Source: Larkinella rosea (GTDB taxonomy: Bacteria; Bacteroidota; Bacteroidia; Cytophagales; Spirosomataceae). From it: a DNA stretch of 64,000 bases. The stretch is taken from the NCBI RefSeq assembly GCF_003858635.1, contig NZ_RQJO01000015.1, positions 558,001-622,000 of the forward strand, in the 5' to 3' direction. Shown here piece after piece: positions 43,358-52,242 of the stretch (positions are counted from its first letter, which is position 1; the number at the start of each line of letters is the position of its first letter). Under the pieces are notes generated by a model. The model saw only the letters and a list, made by a program, of their open reading frames with translations. It was not told the origin of the DNA and made no database searches. Position numbers and translations under genes: made by a program.

Positions 43358-45208
43358 ATGGCACATGTTGAAGAACATGATCACCACGAAGAACTCCCTT
43401 TCTGGCGGAAGTATATCTTCTCAGAAGATCACAAGGTAATCGCAAAACAGTACATGTTTTCCGGGATCTTCTGGGCGATTATTGGTGCATCATTGTCTAT
43501 TCTCTTCCGGTTACAACTGGGTTTCCCGGATATGAAACTGGAATGGCTGCGTCCAATTCTGGGCGGCTGGATCGATGAGTCCGGAAGACTCGACCCTGAA
43601 TTCTACCTCGCATTGGTCACCATGCACGGTACTATCATGGTATTCTTCGTGTTGACCGCCGGTTTGAGTGGTACGTTTAGTAACTTCCTGATTCCCTTGC
43701 AGGTAGGTGCCCGCGATATGGCATCCGGTTTCCTGAACATGCTTTCGTACTGGTTCTTCTTCGTGTCCAGCTTGTTGATGTTCTTCTCGCTGTTCATCGA
43801 AACGGGACCAGCTTCCGGTGGCTGGGTTATTTATCCACCATTGAGTGCGCTGCCACAAGCTATGTCGGGCTCGGGGCTGGGGATGACGCTCTGGTTATTG
43901 AGTATGGCTATTTTCATTGTTTCGCAGTTGCTCGGTGGGATTAACTACATCACGACGGTAATCAACCTGCGGACGCGTGGTATGTCCTTTAGTAAATTGC
44001 CACTGACCATCTGGGCGTTCCTGCTGACGGCGATCTTAGGTCTGATTTCTTTCCCGGTTTTGTTGTCGGCGGCTCTGCTACTGATTTTCGACCGGAGCAT
44101 GGGCACCAGCTTCTACCTCTCCGAAATTTACATCGGTGGCGAAGCCCTGCCGAACGTCGGTGGTAGCCCAATTCTGTTCCAGCACTTATTCTGGTTCCTG
44201 GGTCACCCGGAAGTATACATTGTACTTCTCCCGGCTTTGGGGATCACCTCCGAAATTATTGCTACAAACTCGCGTAAACCGATCTTTGGTTACCGGGCCA
44301 TGATTGCTTCTATGATCGGTATTGCCTTCCTGGCCTTTATCGTATGGGCGCACCATATGTTCGTAACAGGTATGAATCCGTTCCTGGGTTCAATCTTTAT
44401 GTTCCTCACGCTGATTATCGCGGTACCGTCTGCGGTAAAAGCGTTCAACTACATCACGACCCTGTGGCGCGGTAATATTGTGTTTACCCCGGCCATGTTG
44501 TTCTCGATTGGTCTGGTATCATTCTTTATCTCCGGCGGTTTGACGGGTATTATCCTTGGAAACAGTGCCCTGGATATTCAGTTGCACGACACCTATTTCG
44601 TTGTTGCTCACTTTCACCTCGTGATGGGGGCAGCTTCGGCTTTTGGTTTTCTGGCGGGGGTATATCACTGGTTCCCGAAATTTTTCGGCCGGATGATGAA
44701 CAAGACCCTGGGTTATATCCACTTCTGGTTCACTTTCGTCGGAATTTATCTGGTGTTCTTCCCAATGCACTACATTGGTATCGCCGGTTTCCCGCGTCGG
44801 TATTATTCTTTTACGACGTATGAAGCATTCCGGACTTTCGGTGACCTGAACATGTTTGTAAGCCTTGCCGCTATCATGACTTTCAGCGCTCAATTCCTCT
44901 TCCTCTGGAACTTCTTCTACAGCATTTTCAAAGGTAAAAAAGCGCCGTTGAATCCGTGGAAATCCAACACACTGGAGTGGACGACTCCGCTGCATCCAGG
45001 ACATGGCAACTGGCCGGGCGAAATTCCGCCGGTCTATCGCTGGGCGTATGATTACAGCAAACCGGGGGCAAACGACGACTTCATCCCGCAGAATGTTCCT
45101 TACTCCCAGACTCCAGAGTCGAATCTGCCGCACGAAAATGCGCTGATTGCCCTCGAGAAAGAGATTGAGGCACAGAACTATAATGACCAGTTCAAACAAC
45201 CTCATTGA
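43358..45208 (+). CDS. coxA: Cytochrome c oxidase subunit I
   Basis: 616 residues, the catalytic heme-copper subunit with about 12 membrane segments. The CuB/Tyr region begins FWFLGHPEVYIVLLPALG (H283, E285; the glutamate marks an A1-type proton channel). WAHHMF supplies the CuB histidines, and HDTYFVVAHFHLVMG (from H410) holds the heme a3 and heme a ligands. A short extended C-terminus follows. The last 26 bases overlap the start of ctaA. Confidence 0.97.
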   Translation: MAHVEEHDHHEELPFWRKYIFSEDHKVIAKQYMFSGIFWAIIGASLSILFRLQLGFPDMKLEWLRPILGGWIDESGRLDPEFYLALVTMHGTIMVFFVLTAGLSGTFSNFLIPLQVGARDMASGFLNMLSYWFFFVSSLLMFFSLFIETGPASGGWVIYPPLSALPQAMSGSGLGMTLWLLSMAIFIVSQLLGGINYITTVINLRTRGMSFSKLPLTIWAFLLTAILGLISFPVLLSAALLLIFDRSMGTSFYLSEIYIGGEALPNVGGSPILFQHLFWFLGHPEVYIVLLPALGITSEIIATNSRKPIFGYRAMIASMIGIAFLAFIVWAHHMFVTGMNPFLGSIFMFLTLIIAVPSAVKAFNYITTLWRGNIVFTPAMLFSIGLVSFFISGGLTGIILGNSALDIQLHDTYFVVAHFHLVMGAASAFGFLAGVYHWFPKFFGRMMNKTLGYIHFWFTFVGIYLVFFPMHYIGIAGFPRRYYSFTTYEAFRTFGDLNMFVSLAAIMTFSAQFLFLWNFFYSIFKGKKAPLNPWKSNTLEWTTPLHPGHGNWPGEIPPVYRWAYDYSKPGANDDFIPQNVPYSQTPESNLPHENALIALEKEIEAQNYNDQFKQPH

Positions 45209-46199
45209 TAAGCGCGAACAACTGTTCCGGCGACTGGCACTACTGACGGTCATCACGATTTATCTGCTGATTGTTGCAGGTGGGATTGTCAGAAGTACGG
45301 GTTCCGGAATGGGTTGTCCGGATTGGCCGCGGTGTTTCGGGCGATGGATTCCCCCCACCGAAGCCTCGCAACTGCCTCCTGGTTACCAGGCAATTTACGG
45401 AGCCAAATTAAAGGGAGAAGTTGAGTTCAATGCGGTTAAAACCTGGATTGAGTATGTCAATCGCTTATTAGGTGCTTTTGCAGGTTTGCTGGTTTTTGCA
45501 CTGCTCGTTGTGTCCATTCCTTATTTACGGAGAGACAAACGGGTTTTTTACGGGAGCTTGCTATCCTTCATACTGATTGGCTTAAACGGCTGGCTGGGCT
45601 CCCGGGTCGTGGCAACGGAATTAGCTCCGTATCTGGTAACGCTACACATGTTGCTGGCCATCCTGGTGGTTTTTGTCCTGCTCTACGTCATGACGGTTTC
45701 GTTTTCGGGGCGGCTACCAATCGAACCGGTTACTGGAAATAAGACCATTGTGAACCGGATTTTGATCTGGACCGTGGTTTTGTCTTCCATTCAGGTTTTA
45801 ATTGGAACCCAGGTTCGTGAGGCAATCGACGAAGTGATTCAGCAAATCGGATATAGTGAACGGTATCGTTGGATCGAGCATCTGGATTACCGGTTTTATA
45901 TCCACCGCACATTCTCTTTGGTCATATTAGCGTTTCATCTGGCGGTTATTTATCAACTGCGGAAACACACAACGACCAAAGGGATTCTTTCTCAATTGAC
46001 TACGGCTCTGGTTGCTTTGGTAGTCATTGAGATTCTGACGGGCCTCATTTTGGCCTACTTTTCAGTTCCGGCGGCAGCCCAACCCATTCATTTGACGCTG
46101 GCTGTTGTTATTCTGGGCGCACAGTTTACGGCGTTACTGATGCTCAATGCCGATCAGTTGTTAAAAAATCGGGCTGTTGAGCAGCTCTATTACTCATAA
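45183..46199 (+). CDS. ctaA: Heme A synthase
   Basis: 338 residues, about eight membrane segments, with conserved His residues in KTWIEYVNRLLGAF, TLHMLLAI, YRFYIHRTFSL-like and HLTLAVVIL. The N-terminal RSTGSGMGCPDWPRCFG is the family signature. It oxidises heme O to heme A for the oxidase encoded upstream. The frame is open from 45147, but I use the ATG at 45183, inside the end of coxA. Confidence 0.92.
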   Translation: MTSSNNLIDKREQLFRRLALLTVITIYLLIVAGGIVRSTGSGMGCPDWPRCFGRWIPPTEASQLPPGYQAIYGAKLKGEVEFNAVKTWIEYVNRLLGAFAGLLVFALLVVSIPYLRRDKRVFYGSLLSFILIGLNGWLGSRVVATELAPYLVTLHMLLAILVVFVLLYVMTVSFSGRLPIEPVTGNKTIVNRILIWTVVLSSIQVLIGTQVREAIDEVIQQIGYSERYRWIEHLDYRFYIHRTFSLVILAFHLAVIYQLRKHTTTKGILSQLTTALVALVVIEILTGLILAYFSVPAAAQPIHLTLAVVILGAQFTALLMLNADQLLKNRAVEQLYYS

Positions 46200-46206
46200 T
46201 TATCGA

Positions 46207-47094
46207 ATGCAACAAACCAAAACCATTGGTGCCAGTACGTTCGCATTAAAAAGTAAAGCGTACTTCGATTTACTGAAATTTCGGTTGTCAGCGTTCGTCG
46301 CCCTATCCGGCATGTTTGGCTTTAGTCTGGCTGTCAGCCGGATTGACTGGCTGAAACTGGGTGTGTTGTTCCTCGCTTCGTTAGCGATGACGGGTGCTGC
46401 GAATATCATCAACCAGATTATTGAAAAAGAGTACGACAAATTGATGAAGCGCACGGCAGGCCGGCCCTTGCCGACTGGCCGGTTGAGCGTTCAGGAAGCC
46501 GCCATCTTTGCGTTCGTTCTCTTCATCATTGCCTGTTATTTATTTATTGTCTTTTTTAACCTGCGGGCGTGTGCACTCTCGGTGCTTTCCCTGTTGCTCT
46601 ACGGTTTTGTTTATACGCCATTAAAACGCGTTGGACCCATTGCGGTTTTTGTGGGCGCCTTACCGGGGGCATTTCCGCCGATGATCGGCTGGGTGGCTGC
46701 TACCAATCACTACGGTCTGGAGCCCGGTATTCTGTTTGCAATTCAGTTTTTCTGGCAGTTTCCGCACTTCTGGGCGATCGCCTGGGTTGCAGATAACGAC
46801 TATACGAAAGCCGGTTTCAAGCTGTTGCCTTCGACCGGCGGCAAGGATGATAAAACGGCTTTGCAAATTATGATTTATACCTTGTTTCTATTGCCGGTTG
46901 GTTGGTTGCCCTACGAGTTGGGCATGACCGGAATCAATTCGGCCATAGTGGCAATGGTTTGTGGAATTCTATTTCTGACTCAGACGTTTTACTTAATGAG
47001 AAAACGGACGGACAAAGCGGCTTTGCAGATTATGTTTGGATCATTTCTGTATTTGCCGATTGTTCAGATTGCCTTCTTATTAGACAAATTGTAA
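46207..47094 (+). CDS. ctaB: Protoheme IX farnesyltransferase (heme O synthase)
   Basis: 295 residues of the UbiA prenyltransferase family with about nine membrane segments. The prenyl-diphosphate-binding region reads NIINQIIEKEYDKLMKRTAG with RPLPTG, diagnostic of CtaB/CyoE. It makes heme O from heme B; CtaA then makes heme A. The start at 46207 lies 7 bases after the ctaA stop; an earlier in-frame ATG at 46177 overlaps ctaA. Confidence 0.92.
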   Translation: MQQTKTIGASTFALKSKAYFDLLKFRLSAFVALSGMFGFSLAVSRIDWLKLGVLFLASLAMTGAANIINQIIEKEYDKLMKRTAGRPLPTGRLSVQEAAIFAFVLFIIACYLFIVFFNLRACALSVLSLLLYGFVYTPLKRVGPIAVFVGALPGAFPPMIGWVAATNHYGLEPGILFAIQFFWQFPHFWAIAWVADNDYTKAGFKLLPSTGGKDDKTALQIMIYTLFLLPVGWLPYELGMTGINSAIVAMVCGILFLTQTFYLMRKRTDKAALQIMFGSFLYLPIVQIAFLLDKL

Positions 47095-47100
47095 CAAAGG

Positions 47101-47691
47101 ATGAGCGAGACAGTTAATTTTTTGCCAGTGGCAGAAGAACCCGAAGAAACCCTATCGATGAACCCTAAAAAGTTCATCTTATGGATGTTCGTGGTTAGTA
47201 TTGTGATGTTGTTTGCGGCAATGACGAGTGCCTATCTGGTTCGTCGGGCCGAGGGAAACTGGCTGGAATTCAAAATGCCGGCTATTTTTATGTACAGCAC
47301 GGTGGTTTTGCTTGTCAGCAGTGCCTCCATGCATTGGGCGTATCGGGCGGCAAAAAAAGATGATTTTGGGGTCTTGCGAACAGCAATTTCCATTACTTTT
47401 GCGTTCGGGCTAGCCTTTTTGGTGATGCAGTTCCTGGGCTGGAAAGATCTGGTCGCGCAAAACGTGTATTTTGTCGGTAATCCATCCGGCTCGTTTATGT
47501 ACGTTTTCACCGGTTTGCACGCGTTCCACCTGATTAGCGGTTTATTGGTGCTGCTATTTGCACTGCGGGCGGCTTTTAAGTTGAAAATCCACGCCAAAAA
47601 CCTGACCCAGATTGAAGTTTGCATGACCTACTGGCATTTTTTAGATATTTTGTGGGTCTATTTGTTTGGCTTTTTATTGTATTTTAATTGA
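47101..47691 (+). CDS. Cytochrome c oxidase subunit III-like protein (short)
   Basis: 196 residues with five hydrophobic segments. TGLHAFHLISGLLVLLFALR and VCMTYWHFLDILWVYLFGFL are subunit III signatures. The family is usually about 260 residues with seven segments; this one is the short form with five. Two adjacent subunit III-type genes occur in several Bacteroidota cox clusters. Starts 6 bases after ctaB. Confidence 0.88.
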   Translation: MSETVNFLPVAEEPEETLSMNPKKFILWMFVVSIVMLFAAMTSAYLVRRAEGNWLEFKMPAIFMYSTVVLLVSSASMHWAYRAAKKDDFGVLRTAISITFAFGLAFLVMQFLGWKDLVAQNVYFVGNPSGSFMYVFTGLHAFHLISGLLVLLFALRAAFKLKIHAKNLTQIEVCMTYWHFLDILWVYLFGFLLYFN

Positions 47692-47708
47692 TTCAATTTC
47701 CGTAAAGT

Positions 47709-48485
47709 ATGTCTGCTACTGCAACAACCGAAGCACCAGTGTTTGACAAGAAAACCTGGATGGGTGGCGTAGAACCAATGAAAGTGAGCTATGGAAAGCT
47801 CATGATGTGGTTTTTCCTCATTTCCGATACCTTCACTTTTTCTGCATTGCTGGTAACCTACGGGTTAATCCGGTTCAGCTTTCAGGCATATGATCCGGCG
47901 ATTCACGGCGAATTCCATTTCTCGAATCTGTATTGGCCGATTCCCGAACGGGTTTACGAAGCCGTACCGTTCCTCCACGGTATTCAGTTGCCGCTGGTGT
48001 TTGTTGGTATCATGACCTTTATCCTCATTTTCTCGTCGGTAACGATGGTACTGGCGGTAGAAGCCGGTCACCGGATGGACAAAGCCGCCGTGGAAAAATA
48101 CATGCTGTGGACCATTCTGGGCGGTCTGACGTTTTTGGGAAGCCAGGCCTGGGAGTGGACGCACTTTATCCACGGAACCGACGAAGGATCTGTAATTCGG
48201 GAAATCGTTAACGGGCAATGGGTAGAGCGGACGATTTTTGGGGCCAACCTGACCGAGAACCAATACGGGCCTCCGGCCTTCGCCGATCTATTCTTTTTCA
48301 TCACCGGTTTCCACGGAACCCACGTTCTTAGCGGGGTAGTCCTGAACATCCTGATATTTTACCGGACTTCATTCGGTTTATACCAGCGCCGGGGCCATTA
48401 CGAAATGGTGGAGAAAGTCGGTCTGTACTGGCACTTTGTCGACCTGGTTTGGGTATTCGTCTTTACGTTCTTTTATCTGGTTTAA
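47709..48485 (+). CDS. Cytochrome c oxidase subunit III
   Basis: 258 residues. Hydrophobic segments about 33-55, 97-120, 135-152, 197-220 and 235-256. GFHGTHVLSGVVLNILIF and GLYWHFVDLVWVFVFTFFYLV are the family hallmarks. Longer than the preceding paralogue, with a soluble insert at about 155-190. Starts 17 bases after it. Confidence 0.92.
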   Translation: MSATATTEAPVFDKKTWMGGVEPMKVSYGKLMMWFFLISDTFTFSALLVTYGLIRFSFQAYDPAIHGEFHFSNLYWPIPERVYEAVPFLHGIQLPLVFVGIMTFILIFSSVTMVLAVEAGHRMDKAAVEKYMLWTILGGLTFLGSQAWEWTHFIHGTDEGSVIREIVNGQWVERTIFGANLTENQYGPPAFADLFFFITGFHGTHVLSGVVLNILIFYRTSFGLYQRRGHYEMVEKVGLYWHFVDLVWVFVFTFFYLV

Positions 48486-48505
48486 TAACTTTCGGAGATA
48501 CCAAT

Positions 48506-48835
48506 ATGTCAGATCATAGCTCACATCACCACGATACTGAACCCGGCGTTATTGCCGAACCGCAAACCAAAGCCATCTGGCGGACGTTCGTCATTCTGTC
48601 GGTTCTAACAGCATTCGAATTTTTGATTGCGTTCACGCTGCACCACGGTTTTCTGAAAACATCAATTTTCGTTTTGATGACCATCGTGAAAGCCTTCTAC
48701 ATTGTCGGCGAATTCATGCACTTAAAACATGAAGTAAAATCATTGATCTGGGCCATTATTCTGCCCTGTATCTTTGTTGTCTGGTTGTTGCTGGCTTTGC
48801 TGATGGAGGGCGGCTTCATCTTCATCGCACGGTAA
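48506..48835 (+). CDS. Cytochrome c oxidase subunit IV (CyoD-like)
   Basis: 109 residues with a His-rich N-terminus (SDHSSHHHD) and three membrane segments (about 25-47, 53-75 and 78-101). The small bacterial subunit IV stabilises the oxidase. The ATG at 48506 is preferred over the upstream codon at 48449, which lies inside the subunit III gene. Confidence 0.87.
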   Translation: MSDHSSHHHDTEPGVIAEPQTKAIWRTFVILSVLTAFEFLIAFTLHHGFLKTSIFVLMTIVKAFYIVGEFMHLKHEVKSLIWAIILPCIFVVWLLLALLMEGGFIFIAR

Positions 48836-48836
48836 C

Positions 48837-49523
48837 ATGGCGCGCTTTTTAAAAGCCGGAATCCTCCTGCTCCTGTTGGTGGTTCCGGCTTTTATTTTTA
48901 TTTTTCTTAAGCTATTCGGCCAAAATCAGTTTCAGCTCCAGACGTTTTTCCCGGTTATCGATGCCAAAACCGGAAAAATTGAAACCGAGTCTGCACGCAA
49001 TCCCGTTTTGGGTGATAATACCCGGGATACGGTTTTCTACACCTTACCCCAAATAGTAGGGACTTTGCCGGATAAAAAACCGTTTTCCACCACCGGACTA
49101 AAAGACCGAATTTATATCGCGTCCTTTTTCGGTTTGAATTGCGATACAACCTGCACTAAAGTAGCCGGGCAACTCAATCGCGTTCAGGATATCTTTACCC
49201 AGAAACCGGAGGTCGTGCTGGTTTCGTACGTGGACAAAGATTCAGTAGCTGCTCAACTTATGAAATCATTCGAGGTGCAGCCCGACCGGTGGCTCATTGC
49301 CAAACCTGATACGCTCGAAACGACCTTTATTGCCGAACAGTACTACCGGGTCAAACAGCGCCCGATGACCGGCCGGAAGAACGAAACTTTTACCTTATAT
49401 GAGGGGTTGGTATTAATAGACCACAATGGCCATATCCGGGGCTTTTACAATGGAACGGATAAAACCGATGTGGATCGTTTGGTACTGGAAGCCCGGGTTT
49501 TGATGGACATTTATGCTAATTAA
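48837..49523 (+). CDS. Sco1/SenC-family copper chaperone
   Basis: 228 residues. An N-terminal anchor (about 4-24) and a thioredoxin-like domain with the copper pair CDTTC (CxxxC) in FFGLNCDTTCTKV, and a candidate third ligand histidine in LVLIDHNGHIRGFY. It delivers copper to the CuA site of CoxB. Starts one base after the subunit IV stop. Confidence 0.9.
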   Translation: MARFLKAGILLLLLVVPAFIFIFLKLFGQNQFQLQTFFPVIDAKTGKIETESARNPVLGDNTRDTVFYTLPQIVGTLPDKKPFSTTGLKDRIYIASFFGLNCDTTCTKVAGQLNRVQDIFTQKPEVVLVSYVDKDSVAAQLMKSFEVQPDRWLIAKPDTLETTFIAEQYYRVKQRPMTGRKNETFTLYEGLVLIDHNGHIRGFYNGTDKTDVDRLVLEARVLMDIYAN

Positions 49524-50073
49524 TAAGCATATGGTAAGCTTACAAATTGACCAGAGTAAGAAATACAGTCGGCTGATTAATATACTGGCGATTGCAATCC
49601 CGGTTGTTGTTGCGGTTTTGTTGGGCATTCGCCAGAAAGTCGATCTAGGCAGCTGGACAACTTTCCTGCCGCATATTAATGCCGTCATCAATTCGGCTAC
49701 GGCGGTTTTACTCGTCGTGGGTTTGTACTTTATTAAGCAGAAGAATATTGCCGCGCACCGGGGAACCATGCTCACGGCCTTTACACTCGGCTTTGTTTTT
49801 CTGGTTAGCTACGTCTTATACCACCTGTCGAACGAATCGACACCGTTTGGCGGACAGGGCCTGATCCGGCCGGTTTATTACTTTCTGCTCATTAGTCACA
49901 TTAGTTTATCGATTGTCGTAGTTTGGTTTGTGCTACGGGCGGTTTACTTTGCCTTAAGTGGCCAGATTGCCAAACATAAAGCCGTTGTGAAGTGGGCGTA
50001 TCCGATCTGGTTATATGTCAGCATCACCGGCGTAATCGTTTATTTCCTGATTGCTCCTTATTATCGTCATTAA
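49513..50073 (+). CDS. DUF420 membrane protein
   Basis: 186 residues, five hydrophobic segments; HINAVINSATAVLLVVGLYF and AAHRGTMLTAF match DUF420 (CtaM/YozB), linked in Bacillus to cytochrome oxidase assembly. Bacteroidota copies sit in cox clusters as here. The ATG at 49513 overlaps the Sco stop by 11 bases; ATG at 49531 is an alternative. Confidence 0.82.
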   Translation: MLINKHMVSLQIDQSKKYSRLINILAIAIPVVVAVLLGIRQKVDLGSWTTFLPHINAVINSATAVLLVVGLYFIKQKNIAAHRGTMLTAFTLGFVFLVSYVLYHLSNESTPFGGQGLIRPVYYFLLISHISLSIVVVWFVLRAVYFALSGQIAKHKAVVKWAYPIWLYVSITGVIVYFLIAPYYRH

Positions 50074-50086
50074 TTCCGCGTTCATC

Positions 50087-50371
50087 ATGAAAATCTGGAA
50101 AACCATTTTAGCACTCGGAGTTCTATATATACTGACCTTAGCGAATACCTTCGCACAATGTGCGATGTGCCGTGGAACGGTGGAAAGTACCATGAGTAAC
50201 GGACGTAACCACGTGGCGGTAGGACTCAATACCGGTATTCTGTATTTGTTGGCAACACCTTATGTGCTGGTAGCGATCGTGATCTTTCTTTGGATAAGAA
50301 CCAGTAAAAAAGAACATGGCAAACGTCTCGCAATTGCAAGCCGTGTCCGCGGGGCTATGTCCCAGATGTAG
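50087..50371 (+). CDS. Small CxxC membrane protein of the cox cluster
   Basis: 94 residues. A signal-like segment (about 1-23) leads to CAMCRGTVES (one CxxC in the mature part), and a second hydrophobic segment (about 48-70) precedes a basic tail. No named family. Its CxxC next to Sco and DUF420 suggests a metal or thiol role in oxidase assembly; this is inference. The 3' end overlaps DUF983 by 56 bases. Start ATG at 50087; an earlier frame opening at 50051 overlaps DUF420. Confidence 0.7.
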   Translation: MKIWKTILALGVLYILTLANTFAQCAMCRGTVESTMSNGRNHVAVGLNTGILYLLATPYVLVAIVIFLWIRTSKKEHGKRLAIASRVRGAMSQM

Positions 50372-50705
50372 ACAGGGAAAGATTTTTAAATACCCGGTTT
50401 ATAACCTTCGGCGGTTTGATGAAATGTATGAGCACTGTCCGCATTGCGGTCTTCGCTACGAAATCGAACCCGGTTATTTCTGGGGTGCCATGTTTGTCAG
50501 TTACGTCCTGTCGGGAGGAGTTGCTTTAATTCTGGGATTTCTGGTTTTCTACGTCCTGAATGATCCCGGTGGCTGGACGTACGTTCTGATCATCTGCCCG
50601 GCGCTGATCCTCATTACGCCCGTCAATTTCCGAATTTCCCGCATTCTCTGGCTTCACTTTGTATCCGGAATTTACTACGAACCCGACAAAAGGTCGGAAT
50701 TCTAA
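50316..50705 (+). CDS. DUF983 protein
   Basis: 129 residues: a zinc-ribbon-like N-terminus (CPRCRQGK and CPHCG, residues 15-45), then two membrane segments (about 58-82 and 85-107). Matches DUF983, found near cox genes in Bacteroidota and Alphaproteobacteria. Overlaps the preceding gene and ends the act-cox run before a strong terminator. Confidence 0.83.
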   Translation: MANVSQLQAVSAGLCPRCRQGKIFKYPVYNLRRFDEMYEHCPHCGLRYEIEPGYFWGAMFVSYVLSGGVALILGFLVFYVLNDPGGWTYVLIICPALILITPVNFRISRILWLHFVSGIYYEPDKRSEF

Positions 50706-50713
50706 AGCTTTTC

Positions 50714-50747
50714 GAGCCCGTTCCTTTGGATCGGGCTTCTTTTTTTT
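50714..50747 (+). terminator. Terminator of the act-cox operon
   Basis: AGCCCG (50715-50720) with CGGGCT (50732-50737), 11-base loop, then a long T run ending at 50747. Confidence 0.75.
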
Positions 50748-50821
50748 AATAATTTCAATCAGGCGTGCAACCTCTGCCAACCCGGTTTGCATCTTGCTAC
50801 TGAAAACGATTCTTAACCTGC

Positions 50822-51409
50822 ATGATTCGACGATTACTCGGATATTCAACGGAAGCGCAACTGATAACTGCACTGCAACGGGCCGACAGCCGGGCGCAGA
50901 AGGCATTATTTGAGCGGTATTCGTCGAAAATGCTGACAATCTGCGTCCGCTACGTCTCCAACCGCTACGAAGCGGAGGAAATTCTGATGGACGGTTTTAT
51001 GCGGGTTTTTGAAAAAATCGGGCAGTACAAAAGTGAAGGGAGTTTTGAAGGCTGGATTCGGCGGATTATGGTCAATGAATCCTTGATGTACCTGCGACGG
51101 AACAAACAATGGAAGGCCGAAATCGCGTTGGAAGATGCGCTGCCGGAAGCCGACACGTCCGTCGCCGATCAGGATCTGATGGCCGAAGATCTCCTGAATC
51201 TGCTCGAACAGTTACCATCCGGTTATAAAACGGTATTTAATCTTTACGCCATCGAAGGGTACAGTCACGCCGAAATAGCCGAATCATTAGGAATCACCGA
51301 AAGTACATCCAAATCGCAACTGCACCGCGCCAGGGCGCTCCTGCAACGGCTGGTGGCGCAATTGGATGTAAAAAAAAAATCGATAAGTTATGAGCCAGCA
51401 TCCTATTGA
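50822..51409 (+). CDS. ECF-type RNA polymerase sigma factor
   Basis: 195 residues. Region 2 (ALFERYSSKMLTICVRYVSN...AEEILMDGFMRVFEKI, about 25-75) and region 4 (LPSGYKTVFNLYAIEGYSHAEIAESLGITESTSKSQLHRAR, about 130-175) are complete, with no extra domain. It is followed, with a 20-base overlap, by a single-pass membrane protein and a beta-barrel-like protein, the layout of a membrane-stress sigma/anti-sigma unit. Target promoters are unknown. Confidence 0.93.
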   Translation: MIRRLLGYSTEAQLITALQRADSRAQKALFERYSSKMLTICVRYVSNRYEAEEILMDGFMRVFEKIGQYKSEGSFEGWIRRIMVNESLMYLRRNKQWKAEIALEDALPEADTSVADQDLMAEDLLNLLEQLPSGYKTVFNLYAIEGYSHAEIAESLGITESTSKSQLHRARALLQRLVAQLDVKKKSISYEPASY

Positions 51410-52235
51410 TGATCTGTTTGCCAGGCAGTTAAGAGATCACGGAGTAAAACCGCAGCGGGCTACGTGGGACGAGCTGCAGCGCCGAATGAATGAAAAAGAA
51501 GAGCGTAAATCGCCCTTCATCTGGTGGTATGCGTCTGCCGCCAGTGTGGCCGTCATTCTGCTGGCTTCGTGGTGGCTGTGGTCGGGTGATGAAACCGGAA
51601 AACCGAATTTGGAAACAAACCGGATTGCGCAGCAAATTCCGAAGAAAACCGCACCGACAAATCCGCAATCGACTGTTCGGCAAACCGAAGAGTTGAAACC
51701 GATTGAAAGTACTGAAGAGACGGTCCTCGCTTTTGAGAAAACCGCTCGTCTGAAACAGGAAAGTAAAACACACGTCGATCGTCAAACCGACATCGCTGCA
51801 CCGGAAACGGTTCAGGAACCGGCGGTTATTGAAAAACCAGCCACGCCGGTTTTGATGGAAGAAGTGCAAAAACCGCAAACGCTCCTTGCCGAAGTGCCTT
51901 CAAAAGAGCCGGAACGGACGCTGGTGGTGCAGATTGCCGCGCCGGAGATCAAATCGGCGTCTTTAATGGCCTCAACCGAAACGGCCCTGTCCGAAGAAAA
52001 TGCGGAAAACACCAACGATCAGCCCAGGAGGAAGCGGTTTCGGCTGGGGCGGGTGTTGCGTCAAATCAATAAGCTAAAAGCCGGAGAATCCGTCGAGTGG
52101 GATGAAGTGGGCGTTCAGCCGGGTGCTTTATTGGCCCGTGCTTCTGAAAAAGTGCATGAAGGTAAAGAGAAACTGGCCGATTCCTACGAAAACCTCCGGT
52201 ACAATGCATTCAAGAAAAATCCAAACAACAAATAG
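51390..52235 (+). CDS. Single-pass membrane protein, probable anti-sigma-like partner
   Basis: 281 residues. Residues 1-42 are cytoplasmic and charged (FARQLRDHGVKPQRATWDEL). One membrane segment at about 46-65 (YASAASVAVILLASWWLW) is followed by a long low-complexity periplasmic part rich in Glu/Lys/Pro/Thr and a basic C-terminal helix. No ZAS zinc motif, so the anti-sigma label rests on position and topology. Starts inside the sigma factor gene. Confidence 0.6.
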   Translation: MSQHPIDDLFARQLRDHGVKPQRATWDELQRRMNEKEERKSPFIWWYASAASVAVILLASWWLWSGDETGKPNLETNRIAQQIPKKTAPTNPQSTVRQTEELKPIESTEETVLAFEKTARLKQESKTHVDRQTDIAAPETVQEPAVIEKPATPVLMEEVQKPQTLLAEVPSKEPERTLVVQIAAPEIKSASLMASTETALSEENAENTNDQPRRKRFRLGRVLRQINKLKAGESVEWDEVGVQPGALLARASEKVHEGKEKLADSYENLRYNAFKKNPNNK

Positions 52236-52242
52236 AACAACC

